Part shown: positions 17,548 to 26,003 of the stretch, piece after piece | How the letters are laid out: every line of letters begins with the position of its first letter | Numbering within the stretch: the first letter of the stretch is position 1 | Assembly (NCBI RefSeq): GCF_034932185.1 | Contig: NZ_JAYGHW010000093.1 | Coordinates: 31,858 to 95,857, forward strand | Direction of reading: 5' to 3' | Length of the DNA stretch: 64,000 nt | From: Spirulina sp034932185 | GTDB lineage: Bacteria > Cyanobacteriota > Cyanobacteriia > Cyanobacteriales > Spirulinaceae | Made by a program: the position numbers and the translations under genes | Notes under the pieces: model-generated | Told to the model about the DNA's origin: nothing | The model's database searches: none | What the model saw: the letters and a program-made list of their open reading frames with translations, nothing else

Positions 17548-18999
17548 CTACGGCGCGATTTTTGCCAACACTTCAAGGGCTAAATCTTGAAACTCCTGTG
17601 CCGAAGCACAACTGGGATTAAAATCTACCACAGAACGCGGGTCGGGAACCTCTCGCCCGTCGATAATCCGTACCTGCTCTGCACATTTTGCTAAAAATTC
17701 CCGTTCATAAATAATGCTCTCCATCATTTTTAACCCATAGCGATCCGTCACCGCCTGCATCCGCTTGGGTAAAGTGGATTGCACAAAGCGGGCATTAGTA
17801 GAAATCTTGTTTGCCAAGACCCCTAAAAGCTGGATCGGCGTGCGGTTAATATTGCGGCGAAAATTATTGACATCCTTAACCAAGGTTTGCACATTCTTTA
17901 AACCCTGATTGGCAAAGGGTTTTAAGTCAGAAGGGATAATCAAATAATCGGCGGCAATCAAGGCGTAACGAGCGAATAAATTTAACGAAGGTGGCGTGTC
18001 AATCAAAACGATATCGTAATCATGCTCAACATCGTGCAACTTTTGGCTCAAAATAAACCGCGCATTTTCTTGACTGTTTAATTCATTTTCAGCCCGCATT
18101 AAATCAATGTGTGCCGGAACCACATCAATGGGCGGCGTACAAAAACTATGGGCGGTTTGAGCCACCGCTTTGATCGGATACATTTCCTCAGAGCTTAAAA
18201 CCTGTTGAATATTATTCTCACTCAGGGTTTTACTGAGGGCATCTTCCTCATCATCAAACTGGACTAAACCCACGGCAAAAGTGGTATTCGCCTGACTATC
18301 GAGGTCAATCACCAGCACTCGCTTGCCCTGTTTACTGAGGGCGGCGGCGAGGTTAACAACGGTGGTGGTTTTACCAACACCGCCTTTATTGTGGTAGATC
18401 GCAATGGTACGCATGGTTTTTGGGGGTAAAGAAAAAGTGGAAAGCTCTGGAATTAAGCATGGGGGATCCCCTGGGGGAGATGTGGAGATAGGGAGAGGAG
18501 GAGGGGGCGATGGGGATACTTTCGTAGAGCGCATCCCCTGCAATGATTGGATCTCATCCCGGCCAATAATGGTACGGATCATGCCAATTTGAGCATGGAC
18601 ACTGGCACCACGACATTCAAAAATACAGTGAATTTTCTGATTAATGCGGCTATAAATTTTAAAAAGTTTGCCATTGGTTAAAACACCATAGGGAATCCAT
18701 AATTCGGTTAAATAATATTCCAATTTTTTAACAAATGGCCCGAGGTGGTGATGGGGACTTTTTGCTTCAATCACTAACCCAGAGGCAATATCTGCGCGAC
18801 GATCCATTTGATAATGCCGCGCGGCAAACACTAAAAAATCAAGGCGAATTTTGCCTAGCTCTACCTCTTGATACCAGGTGCCTGGTTCATAGCCGAGATG
18901 GGGCAGCAGATACTGAACAATGAATTTGCTTTCAACTTCCGTTTCGTTGCGACATTGTTCGGGATTGAAAAAAACGGGTAGACCCCCACGATAAGCCAT
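17548..18999 (-). CDS. HsdR-N-like nuclease domain fused to ParA ATPase
   Basis: 483 residues. Residues 1-150 look like an HSDR_N-type PD-(D/E)xK nuclease: NETEVESKFIVQYLLPHLGY, the acidic LDFLVFAAR, GLVIEAKSPHHHL (E-x-K) and YGVLTNGKLFKIY. A Pro/Ser-rich linker (about 160-195) follows. From Met196 there is a complete ParA/Soj ATPase with the deviant Walker A KGGVGKTT, DLDSQANTT and DIVLIDTPPSL. Met196 would make a normal ParA start, so the fusion could be a read-through of a former gene boundary, but the frame is intact. Downstream is the ParB/HhH gene after 283 bp of repeats. Role inferred: DNA segregation or nucleic-acid defence; nothing is proven. Confidence 0.75.
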   Translation of the reverse strand: MAYRGGLPVFFNPEQCRNETEVESKFIVQYLLPHLGYEPGTWYQEVELGKIRLDFLVFAARHYQMDRRADIASGLVIEAKSPHHHLGPFVKKLEYYLTELWIPYGVLTNGKLFKIYSRINQKIHCIFECRGASVHAQIGMIRTIIGRDEIQSLQGMRSTKVSPSPPPPLPISTSPPGDPPCLIPELSTFSLPPKTMRTIAIYHNKGGVGKTTTVVNLAAALSKQGKRVLVIDLDSQANTTFAVGLVQFDDEEDALSKTLSENNIQQVLSSEEMYPIKAVAQTAHSFCTPPIDVVPAHIDLMRAENELNSQENARFILSQKLHDVEHDYDIVLIDTPPSLNLFARYALIAADYLIIPSDLKPFANQGLKNVQTLVKDVNNFRRNINRTPIQLLGVLANKISTNARFVQSTLPKRMQAVTDRYGLKMMESIIYEREFLAKCAEQVRIIDGREVPDPRSVVDFNPSCASAQEFQDLALEVLAKIAP

Positions 19000-19135
19000 G
19001 ACATTGACTGAAGAATTCTAGAATGACCAAAACGGCAATATTCAATCCGCGCTGTTGTCGGAATGATTGCACATTTCTGGTCTATTATACCCGTTGAGAC
19101 ATCCCTGTTGGTTTTTTATTGCGTATTTTTGACCT

Positions 19136-19786
19136 ATGGCGCGTTTGGTGAATTTGTCGATTGTGATTATTGCTGGGGCGGCGGAAATGGCTGTGGCGGA
19201 GGAGATCGCCCGCGTCATTGCCCTCGATCGCCTCAATGTGGGGATTACCCCCATCGCCCCCCCGACCCCAGAGCCAGGGGTGATCTACTGTCCCCTAACG
19301 CTGGATTTACCGGATACCTTTCCCGCTATTTATCGCCATTGCCGCGATCGCCTCGGCCAACGGGCTTGGGTTGCCGCCGAATTGAACTACCCCACGGGAG
19401 AGGGGGATTTGTGGTTGCCGGTGATTTGGACGGCCAAGGGGCCGCTCTACGGGGAAGCCATCACATCCGAACCCAGCCCGAGCCAACCCTTTCACCTCAA
19501 GGATCAACAGCGGCAACCCCTCTACGCCTTGGCCTATCAACTCCTACGCCATTACGAGGCGATCCCTTCGCTATATCTGCTCAAATTTGCCCTAGGGGCC
19601 GAAGATATTCAATTTGATCACCTCCTGCCCTTTCCCAATCACGCCGCCCTTGCTTCTGTGGGGGTACAAACCCCCGATTTGCTCACCTGCCATTGGCTTT
19701 GTTTGACTGGGCAACCGCTGCGGGATGTGGTGATTAGCGGCGGGGTGGGGGGAAGCGATAGAGCACCTGCCCCAGTTCATTCCTGA
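19136..19786 (+). CDS. Conserved-looking protein of unknown function
   Basis: 216 residues, starting MARLVNLSIVIIAGAAEMAVAEE. Not recognised. It has no signal peptide or membrane span long enough for certainty. Composition and codon use agree with the neighbours, and the frame is open with an alpha/beta pattern, so a real gene is likely. The middle part (LGQRAWVAAELNYPTGEGDLWLPVIWT and the LYALAYQLLRHYEAIPSLYLLKF helix) may be the conserved core. The last ~50 bp overlap the 3' end of a TPR gene on the other strand, so the tail GGVGGSDRAPAPVHS may be poorly conserved. Confidence 0.6.
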   Translation: MARLVNLSIVIIAGAAEMAVAEEIARVIALDRLNVGITPIAPPTPEPGVIYCPLTLDLPDTFPAIYRHCRDRLGQRAWVAAELNYPTGEGDLWLPVIWTAKGPLYGEAITSEPSPSQPFHLKDQQRQPLYALAYQLLRHYEAIPSLYLLKFALGAEDIQFDHLLPFPNHAALASVGVQTPDLLTCHWLCLTGQPLRDVVISGGVGGSDRAPAPVHS

Positions 19787-20795
19787 GGATTGTGACTAAA
19801 TCGGGGTCTTCGAGGGTTTGGGCGACGGCGATCGCATTTTCATACAGCCCCCGCGCCTCTGCCCCCCGGCCCAAGAGGAAATGATACTGAGCATAGAGAT
19901 GGAGGCCGCGCAATTCCAAGCGGGGATTTTCCGTTGCCCTGGCCAAATTAATCCAATCATCCAGGGCTTGGAACGCATTCGTCCAGCGGCGCATTACACC
20001 GCAGGAATAGGCCAATCCTTCCAAAGCGCGGAACTGGTTGCGGATATCCCCCTCCCTTTCCGCATACCAACGGGCAAGGCGATATTCTGCCACTGCTTGG
20101 GGATGACGGTCTAAAGCTTTGTAGGCATCCCCCATATTGTTGAGCGTGTAGGCATGGCCGCCAATATGTTGATGGCGACGGCGCAACACCCAAGCCGCCT
20201 CATAGATGGGAATCGCGCCGCTATAGTCCCCCTGACTGGCTAAGGCCAAGCCCAAATTACTCAAACTCAACCCCTCCCCCGCCTCACTGCCGATGCGGCG
20301 GGCAATCTCTACCGCTTGGCGGAATGTGGCCTCAGCATTGCGGGGATCGCTGCGGTTGAGCAACATTGTGCCGATGTTATTCAAGGCGTAAACCTGCCGT
20401 TGTTCATGGCCCAAATCCCTGGCGGCCGCCAAGCTTTGGCGAAAAGCATAGTCGGCTTCTTGGAAATAGCCCAGTTGGAGATAGGTAATCCCGAGATATT
20501 CTTGAACCACGCCCATCGCCTCGGTATCCCGTAGGGCCTGGTAACGCTCCAACGCGCCCCGCCACAGTTGGATCGCCTTGGCGAGATCCCCCTCTGTTTT
20601 GGCCGCTTGCCCCATTTGAAAAAGGCGGTGTGCCTCTTGGTGGGCGGGGGTGATCGGTTCCTGAATCGGGGGGATGGCCAGTTGATCATTGAGGCGATCG
20701 ACCCCTTGGGCGAGGCTAGGGAAAGCCGTTAGGCTGAGGAGGAGAACAGCCCAAACGGGGGAAGAGCGCAACCAGTGGGGATGAGGCATGATCAT
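19734..20795 (-). CDS. Exported tetratricopeptide-repeat protein
   Basis: 353 residues. A signal peptide is seen (LRSSPVWAVLLLSLTAFPSLAQG, cleavage near residue 30). The rest is helical TPR units: at least six repeats, for example GVVQEYLGITYLQLGYFQEA, ALNNIGTMLLNRSDPRNAE and SLSNLGLALASQGDYSGAI. Such proteins scaffold protein contacts in the periplasm or thylakoid lumen; no partner can be named. A second Met two codons in is equally possible as start. Converges with the unknown 216-residue gene, overlapping it by 53 bp. Confidence 0.8.
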   Translation of the reverse strand: MIMPHPHWLRSSPVWAVLLLSLTAFPSLAQGVDRLNDQLAIPPIQEPITPAHQEAHRLFQMGQAAKTEGDLAKAIQLWRGALERYQALRDTEAMGVVQEYLGITYLQLGYFQEADYAFRQSLAAARDLGHEQRQVYALNNIGTMLLNRSDPRNAEATFRQAVEIARRIGSEAGEGLSLSNLGLALASQGDYSGAIPIYEAAWVLRRRHQHIGGHAYTLNNMGDAYKALDRHPQAVAEYRLARWYAEREGDIRNQFRALEGLAYSCGVMRRWTNAFQALDDWINLARATENPRLELRGLHLYAQYHFLLGRGAEARGLYENAIAVAQTLEDPDLVTILRNELGQVLYRFPPPRR

Positions 20796-20844
20796 CGGTG
20801 GGGTGAGACGGAAGCCGGTTGGCGAATAGATGGGCGGGGGAGCG

Positions 20845-20945
20845 TTGGCGTAAGCCCTGGGGGAGGCACAAAGATTTTGGCCCCTGGGGGAGGGCGAAAG
20901 ATTTTGGCCCTGGGGGAGGGCGAAAGATTTTTCGCCCCTACTGGG
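20845..20945. repeat. Triplicated GGGGGAGGGCGAAAGATTTTGGCCC module
   Basis: Between the TPR gene and ugd the segment GGGGGAGG(G/C)(C/A)(G/A)AAAGATTTT occurs three times about 30 bp apart, the last ending TTCGCCCCTAC. It belongs to the dispersed GGCGAAA...TTTCGCC repeat family of this genome. Confidence 0.6.
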
Positions 20946-20946
20946 A

Positions 20947-22311
20947 TTAATGACCCACGCCTACATAGCGGAAGCCCGCAGCTTCGGCGGCTTGGCGATC
21001 GAGGAAGTTGCGACCATCGATGATTACCGGCGTACTCATCAGGCTGGCCAGTTTGCCATAGTCGATCTGGGCGAACTGTTGCCAGTCTGTCACCAAAACG
21101 AGGGCATCACAGCCATCCGCCAATCGCTCCACATCGGTTTCCACCAATACGCCGGTCAACCCTTGACCAATGCCGGTTTGGGAAACGATGGGATCAAAGG
21201 CTTTGACCTTTGCGCCTAAACGGTTGAGTTGTTCGATCAGATCCAACGAGGGGGCATCGCGCATATCGTCGGTGTCGGGTTTGAACGTTAAGCCGAGGAG
21301 GCCGATCACTTTGCCCTTGAGAATTTTTAACTCGTGTTGGAGTTTTTCGAGGGTGATCAGCCGTTGGCGTTTGTTGACGGTGACGGCGGATTTCAGGAGT
21401 TCGGCATCGTAGCCGTAATCGTCGGCGGTGTGGATCAGGGCAGAGACATCCTTCGGAAAGCAGGAGCCGCCCCAGCCTAAACCGGCTTGGAGGAATTTCG
21501 TGCCAATGCGGGAATCGAGGCCGATGCCTTTGGCGACTTGGGTCACATCTGCACCGACGCGATCGCAAATATTGGCAATTTCGTTAATAAAGCTAATTTT
21601 CGTCGCCAGGAACGAGTTAGCGGCGTATTTGATCATTTCCGCCGAATTTAAATCCGTGGCCACGACGGGAACCGGGGGCAGGTCGGGTTCAGCGGCAAAG
21701 GTGCGGTCTACCAAGGGTTGATAGAGTTGTTTCATTTGGGCGATCGCCTGCTCACTGTTGCTCCCCAAGACAATGCGATCGGGGTTGAACGTGTCATAGA
21801 CCGCCGAACCTTCCCGCAGAAATTCCGGATTACTCACCACATCGAATTTAGCGGTAATTTCCCCACTGCCCCCTTCTACCTTTTGCCGCTCTGCCACCCC
21901 ATCAAGGACAATCATCCGTACCCAATCCCCCGAACCAATAGGCACGGTAGACTTGTTGACAATCACCTTGTAGCCGTCCTTCAGGTGTTGACCAATGCCC
22001 TTGGCCACCGCTTCCACATAGCGGGTATCACTATCCCCCGTAGGCAAGGCCGGCGTACCCACCGCAATAAAGAGAATATCGCCATGCTCTACGCCATAGC
22101 CCAGATCAGCGGTAAACTCCAAGGTTCCGGCTTCCATGCAGGACTTCATCAATTCCGATAGCCCCGGCTCATAGATGGGGGACTGCCCACTGCGCATCAA
22201 CTTGACTTTTTCTTCGTTGTTATCGACACAAATCACATGGTGGCCAATGTGAGAGAGGCAGACCCCTGTCACTAAGCCGACGTATCCAGTCCCAATTACA
22301 CAAACTTGCAT
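20947..22311 (-). CDS. ugd: UDP-glucose 6-dehydrogenase
   Basis: 454 residues. Oxidises UDP-glucose to UDP-glucuronate with two NAD+. The N-terminal Rossmann motif is VIGTGYVGLVTG (about 5-16). The catalytic Cys is in GLGWGGSCFPKDVSALI (about 268-284), after the central-domain segment NSAEMIKYAANSFLATKISF. The C-terminal domain (LLGLTFKPDTDDMRDAPSLD) is complete. Next to it, 66 bp upstream on the same strand, is the UDP-glucuronate decarboxylase gene, so the pair makes UDP-xylose for surface polysaccharide. Start ATG 22311 gives the family N-terminus MQVCVIGTGYVG. Confidence 0.95.
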   Translation of the reverse strand: MQVCVIGTGYVGLVTGVCLSHIGHHVICVDNNEEKVKLMRSGQSPIYEPGLSELMKSCMEAGTLEFTADLGYGVEHGDILFIAVGTPALPTGDSDTRYVEAVAKGIGQHLKDGYKVIVNKSTVPIGSGDWVRMIVLDGVAERQKVEGGSGEITAKFDVVSNPEFLREGSAVYDTFNPDRIVLGSNSEQAIAQMKQLYQPLVDRTFAAEPDLPPVPVVATDLNSAEMIKYAANSFLATKISFINEIANICDRVGADVTQVAKGIGLDSRIGTKFLQAGLGWGGSCFPKDVSALIHTADDYGYDAELLKSAVTVNKRQRLITLEKLQHELKILKGKVIGLLGLTFKPDTDDMRDAPSLDLIEQLNRLGAKVKAFDPIVSQTGIGQGLTGVLVETDVERLADGCDALVLVTDWQQFAQIDYGKLASLMSTPVIIDGRNFLDRQAAEAAGFRYVGVGH

Positions 22312-22377
22312 AGTACTTCTGGGTTGAGTGGTGTTCTAAATAGGGTGGGGGCGATCGCAAACCGCCTCAGGGCAGAA

Positions 22378-23319
22378 CTAAGCTGAAACCAATTGGAGGC
22401 GATCGCGAAAATAGTCAATGGTTTTCGTTAAGCCATCATCCAAAGCAACCGTCGGTTCCCAGCCTAACCAATTTTTAGCACGGGTAATATCCGGCTGCCG
22501 CTGTTTGGGATCATCTTGGGGCAGGGGTTCAAACTTCAGTTGCGCATCGGGGTTGATCCGTTGCTGAATTTTCTGGGCTAATTCAAGGATGGTATATTCC
22601 CCCGGATTGCCAATATTCACGGGTTCATGGTGATCACTGGCCATCAGCCGCAAAAACCCCTCCACCAGATCCGACACATAGCAAAAACTCCGCGTCTGGG
22701 AGCCATCACCATAGATCGTCAAAGGCGTACCCCGCAGGGCTTGGACAATAAAATTACTCACCACCCGGCCATCATTGGGCAGCATTCGCGGGCCATAGGT
22801 GTTAAAAATGCGCACCACCCGCACCTCTAAACCATGCTGACGGTGGTAATCGTAGGTGAGGGTTTCGGCAATCCTTTTGCCCTCGTCATAGCAGGAGCGA
22901 ATGCCGGTACAGTTGACATTGCCCCAATAACTTTCAGGTTGGGGATGGACATCGGGGTCGCCATAGACCTCAGAGGTAGAGGCGAGGAAGAACCGCGCTT
23001 TCACCCGTTTGGCCAACCCCAGCATATTGATCGTCCCCAAGACATTGGTTTTCACGGTTTTAATCGGGTTCGATTGGTAATGAACCGGAGAAGCCGGGCA
23101 AGCCAGATGATAGACCTGATCGACTTCGAGGCGAATCGGTTCGGTGATGTCGTGGCGGATCAGTTCAAAATTGGGATGATTGAACCAATGCAGAATATTT
23201 TGCTTGTTGCCGGTGTAGAAGTTATCCAAGCAGAGGACTTCATGGCCCTGCTCCATCAGGCGATCAATCAGGTGCGAGCCTAAAAACCCAGCACCCCCCG
23301 TGACAAGGATTCGCATCAT
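22378..23319 (-). CDS. uxs: UDP-glucuronate decarboxylase (UDP-xylose synthase)
   Basis: 313 residues, extended short-chain dehydrogenase/reductase. The NAD-binding motif is VTGGAGFLGSHL (about 6-17), the catalytic S-T and YxxxK are in STSEVYGDP and CYDEGKRIAE, and RIFNTYGPRMLPNDGRVVSNF is the UXS-type substrate segment. It converts UDP-glucuronate to UDP-xylose. First gene of the two-gene unit with ugd. Either of the two initial Met codons may start it. Its divergent promoter region contains a riboswitch on the other strand that does not belong to it. A GDP-mannose dehydratase or other epimerase is much less likely given the sequence and the ugd neighbour. Confidence 0.93.
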   Translation of the reverse strand: MMRILVTGGAGFLGSHLIDRLMEQGHEVLCLDNFYTGNKQNILHWFNHPNFELIRHDITEPIRLEVDQVYHLACPASPVHYQSNPIKTVKTNVLGTINMLGLAKRVKARFFLASTSEVYGDPDVHPQPESYWGNVNCTGIRSCYDEGKRIAETLTYDYHRQHGLEVRVVRIFNTYGPRMLPNDGRVVSNFIVQALRGTPLTIYGDGSQTRSFCYVSDLVEGFLRLMASDHHEPVNIGNPGEYTILELAQKIQQRINPDAQLKFEPLPQDDPKQRQPDITRAKNWLGWEPTVALDDGLTKTIDYFRDRLQLVSA

Positions 23320-23484
23320 TATGCTTGACCATAGTTTTTAGCCTTCACTCTAACAAAATTTGGCGGAATTCCCCCACCTCATCAACAGGGGGGATGGGGA
23401 TCTCGGCTTGGGGGGCGATCGCCCCCGTTAGCGGTGAAGCAGCGAAAAATTTGTGCTATCATCCCTAGCATTAAGCAAGTCAGC

Positions 23485-23660
23485 CTAGTTTATCGTTGTC
23501 CTGAACCCCTGTTCATGGTGGCGATAAAGCGGAGGAACCAAACCCTGGGGCGTAAGCTCAGAAAGACTCAAGGGGAGATCAAAAATCCCTTGAAGGCTCT
23601 CAGCGGGACATCTCTCAGTCCTAGCCCGTCAGCTAACTTCGTCGGCATTGAGAGGAGACT
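23485..23660 (+). ncRNA. c-di-AMP riboswitch (ydaO-yuaA type)
   Basis: On the plus strand I see the conserved parts of the ydaO-yuaA aptamer in order: AAGCGGAGGAACCAAA (23527-23542), then TGGGGCGTAAGC, a variable hairpin (AAGGGGAGATC...), and the 3' block CCCGTCAGCTAACTTCGTCGG followed by ATTGAGAGGAG (about 23626-23656). These blocks match the consensus by memory of the family; there was no covariance search. In known cases the RNA binds cyclic di-AMP and turns genes off, mostly those for ion, osmolyte and cell-wall transport. The next gene on this strand, about 400 bp on, is an ArsB/NhaD-like permease. Confidence 0.85.
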
Positions 23661-24060
23661 GACAAACAGCATTTTTTCCAAAATGGTGGTTTTGTTTCAG
23701 TGTCCTTGGCTCGTACTGATATGACTTGCCCTTGTACCCGCCACGACTCTGGAGTTTGTGATATGGCCATCTCAACTTAAACCACTGGGTTCTTACCGCT
23801 ATGCCCTCGATCATTGGGAACAGTCATGGTTCGGATTGCAGACTTGAGTCTGCTGCCTCGACAGCGTGACTGCAATCAATGTTGTCGATCAAAGCTGTAA
23901 TCCCCCTTAAACCCTGAACCCATTGCCCTGATTAACTCTCTGGTGTGGGGTGGATCCCTGAGCGATCGCCTCCCCCCTTGGCTCAGAGTTGCCAGGGCCA
24001 TTTTCTCTATGGTTTTAATCAATCCTTTTATCGCACCTTCGCTCGAAGGTGTTACTGGCA
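23661..24060 (+). other. Untranslated stretch between riboswitch and permease
   Basis: Roughly 400 bp with no credible gene. It has an ATTTT-TTCC-AAAAT hairpin right after the aptamer (about 23672-23686), which could be part of the expression platform. An inverted repeat GATTGCAG...CTGCAATC lies at 23834-23878. The rest looks like long leader sequence. Confidence 0.45.
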
Positions 24061-25401
24061 ATGGATTATAGTGCTGCTTGGATTGCTGGGGGGACGTTCG
24101 TCATCGTGATGCTGGCGATCCTTTCGGAAAAATTACATCTGACCATCGCTGCTTTTCTGGGGGCGATGGTGTTGATCTTTGCCCATGTTCTGACCTTATC
24201 AGAAGCGATTGATTACATTAGCCGCAGTCATGCCACATTAGCACTGTTTTTTGGCGTAATGGTGCTGATTCGGGCCTTTGAGCCGACGCAAATTTTTGCC
24301 TATTTAGCGGGGCAAATGGTGAAAATTTCCCAAGGCAGCGGCAAGATGTTGCTGTTGGGAATTGTCGCCATTACCACACCTATTTGTGCGGTCTTGCCCA
24401 ACGCCACAACGGTGATGCTCTTGGCTCCCCTGATCCCGCCCTTAGCTCAGGATATTGGCGTGGATTTTGTGCCGTTATTGATTTTGATGGTGTTGGTGGC
24501 CAATAGTGCGGGGTTATTAACCTTAGTGGGGGATCCAGCGACATTCATTGTTGGGCAGGGTATTAATATGACGTTTGCCGACTACATGAAGCAATTGAGC
24601 TTAGGGGGAGTGTTGGCGATCGCCGTGATCGTTGCCCTATTGCCCATCTTATTTCCGAAAATTTGGCGCATGAAGTTTGAAGGGTACGATCGCCTCAAAC
24701 TTCCCGAAATTAATCATCCCCGTGTCCTTGCCGTCGGCAGTGGCATCATCGTTCTGGTTTTAGTCCTGTTTGTGATTGGTGAATCCTTACCCTTTCCCAT
24801 TCAACCGGCGGCCGTTGCCCTCTTGGGGGCAGTTCTAGCCCTACTCCTGGCCCACCACAGCAAAATCGATACGGTCAACAACATTCTCAAGGATGTGGAC
24901 TGGAGTACATTGATTTTCTTCATGTCAATTTTTGTCCTGATTGGCAGTTTGGAAAAAACCGGCGTAGTTCAACAACTATCCCACCTCCTCGCCTGGGTGT
25001 TGGGACAGAATATTTTGCTAGGTTGCGGGGTTTTGATGGTGTTAGTAGCGGCATTCTCCAGTGTCATCCCCAATATTCCCCTCGTGGTGGCCATGGTTCC
25101 CCTCCTGAAGGAATACCTCTTGACAATCAATCTTATTGAACCGGCCATGGCCAGTCCTGACTTTACGGGTCAATTGCCGCCGATAGTGTTGCCCCTGTTT
25201 TACGCGATGATGTTTGGGGCTACCCTGGGGGGCAATGCTACCCTTGTCGGAGCTTCAGCCAATATTGTCGCGGCGGGGGTGGCGGAATTACATGGCACAA
25301 AAATTTCCTTTGCGCGTTTTCTATCCTATGGAATGCCGGTGGCCGTTGCCCAGGTGGGGGTTAGCTTTTTGTTTGTGATTGTCGCCTTTTTTGTGTTTTA
25401 G
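24061..25401 (+). CDS. ArsB/NhaD/SLC13-family ion permease
   Basis: 446 residues from ATG 24061, with about eleven to twelve membrane helices. Two halves each have the repeat-loop signature of the ion transporter superfamily: CAVLPNATTVMLLAPLIPPL with SAGLLTLVGDPATFIVGQG in the first half and AFSSVIPNIPLVVAMVPLLKEYL with GATLGGNATLVGASANIVAAG in the second. This GDP/GN-type loop pair typifies ArsB, NhaD and the P-protein family, so sodium/proton antiport or anion export is likely. I preferred ATG 24061 (GAAGGTG nine bases upstream) over an in-frame GTG at 24049. The upstream c-di-AMP riboswitch suggests a role in salt or osmotic balance. Confidence 0.85.
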   Translation: MDYSAAWIAGGTFVIVMLAILSEKLHLTIAAFLGAMVLIFAHVLTLSEAIDYISRSHATLALFFGVMVLIRAFEPTQIFAYLAGQMVKISQGSGKMLLLGIVAITTPICAVLPNATTVMLLAPLIPPLAQDIGVDFVPLLILMVLVANSAGLLTLVGDPATFIVGQGINMTFADYMKQLSLGGVLAIAVIVALLPILFPKIWRMKFEGYDRLKLPEINHPRVLAVGSGIIVLVLVLFVIGESLPFPIQPAAVALLGAVLALLLAHHSKIDTVNNILKDVDWSTLIFFMSIFVLIGSLEKTGVVQQLSHLLAWVLGQNILLGCGVLMVLVAAFSSVIPNIPLVVAMVPLLKEYLLTINLIEPAMASPDFTGQLPPIVLPLFYAMMFGATLGGNATLVGASANIVAAGVAELHGTKISFARFLSYGMPVAVAQVGVSFLFVIVAFFVF

Positions 25402-25474
25402 GGTTTGCCATGGATGGATACCACGGGTTAAGATAGTAGACTGTGTTTTTGTCAAGGTATTCAGGAGGACGACA

Positions 25475-25612
25475 GTGACTCAGCGGACACTTCACGGCAC
25501 AAGCCGTAAACAAAAGCGGAAATCCGGCTTTCGGGCCCGGATGCGCACCCACAACGGCCGGCGGGTGATCGCCTCCCGTCGTCGGAAAGGACGGCATCGT
25601 TTAGCGGTTTAG
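25475..25612 (+). CDS. rpmH: 50S ribosomal protein L34
   Basis: 45 residues from a GTG start at 25475, with an AGGAGG site six bases upstream (25463-25468). The sequence reads TQRTLHGTSRKQKRKSGFRA, with the L34 core GFRARMRTHNGRRVIASRRRKGR. A longer in-frame ORF from 25379 overlaps the permease end and is not used. First gene of the conserved rpmH-rnpA-yidC cluster; L34 is a small basic protein of the large subunit. Confidence 0.95.
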   Translation: MTQRTLHGTSRKQKRKSGFRARMRTHNGRRVIASRRRKGRHRLAV

Positions 25613-25628
25613 GCAGGCTTTTCCCACC

Positions 25629-26003
25629 ATGGGTTTAGCACGGGCCAATCGGCTGAAGGGGTGGCGTGATTTTCAAGCAGTTTATGAGCGGGGCGATCGC
25701 CACCATGGTCGTTACCTAACTTTGCGCTGTTTTCAAGGCATCCCCCCCGATGCTCCCCCCCAAATGGGCATCGCCGTCGGCAAGCGCGTCAGTAAAAAGG
25801 CCGTGGTTCGCAATCAGATCAAACGCTATCTCCGTCTAGCCTTGCGCCATCTCCTCCCCCAGATCAAAGGGGGCTACCAACTGGTGATTAATGTCAAGCC
25901 AGGGGCGATCTCGTGCGAATATGAACATTTTTTGCGAGAATTAGAGCAGTTATTAATAAGAACCGAGGCATGGCATGGGTATAAAAGAAACCGCATTTTA
26001 TGA
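25629..26003 (+). CDS. rnpA: Ribonuclease P protein component
   Basis: 124 residues. Protein subunit of RNase P that helps the catalytic RNA cut the 5' leader from precursor tRNAs. Features seen: ANRLKGWRDFQAVYERGDRH, the central RIAVGKRVSKKAVVRNQIKRYLR-like segment (here IAVGKRVSKKAVVRNQIKR, the RNR motif) and a basic C-terminus. It starts 16 bp after rpmH and overlaps the next gene by 29 bp, as usual for this cluster in cyanobacteria. Confidence 0.95.
   Translation: MGLARANRLKGWRDFQAVYERGDRHHGRYLTLRCFQGIPPDAPPQMGIAVGKRVSKKAVVRNQIKRYLRLALRHLLPQIKGGYQLVINVKPGAISCEYEHFLRELEQLLIRTEAWHGYKRNRIL

Noticed and set aside
23434..23724. 96-residue frame over the riboswitch region
   Set aside because: The sequence is explained by a structured RNA; the frame has no protein-like features or ribosome-binding site.
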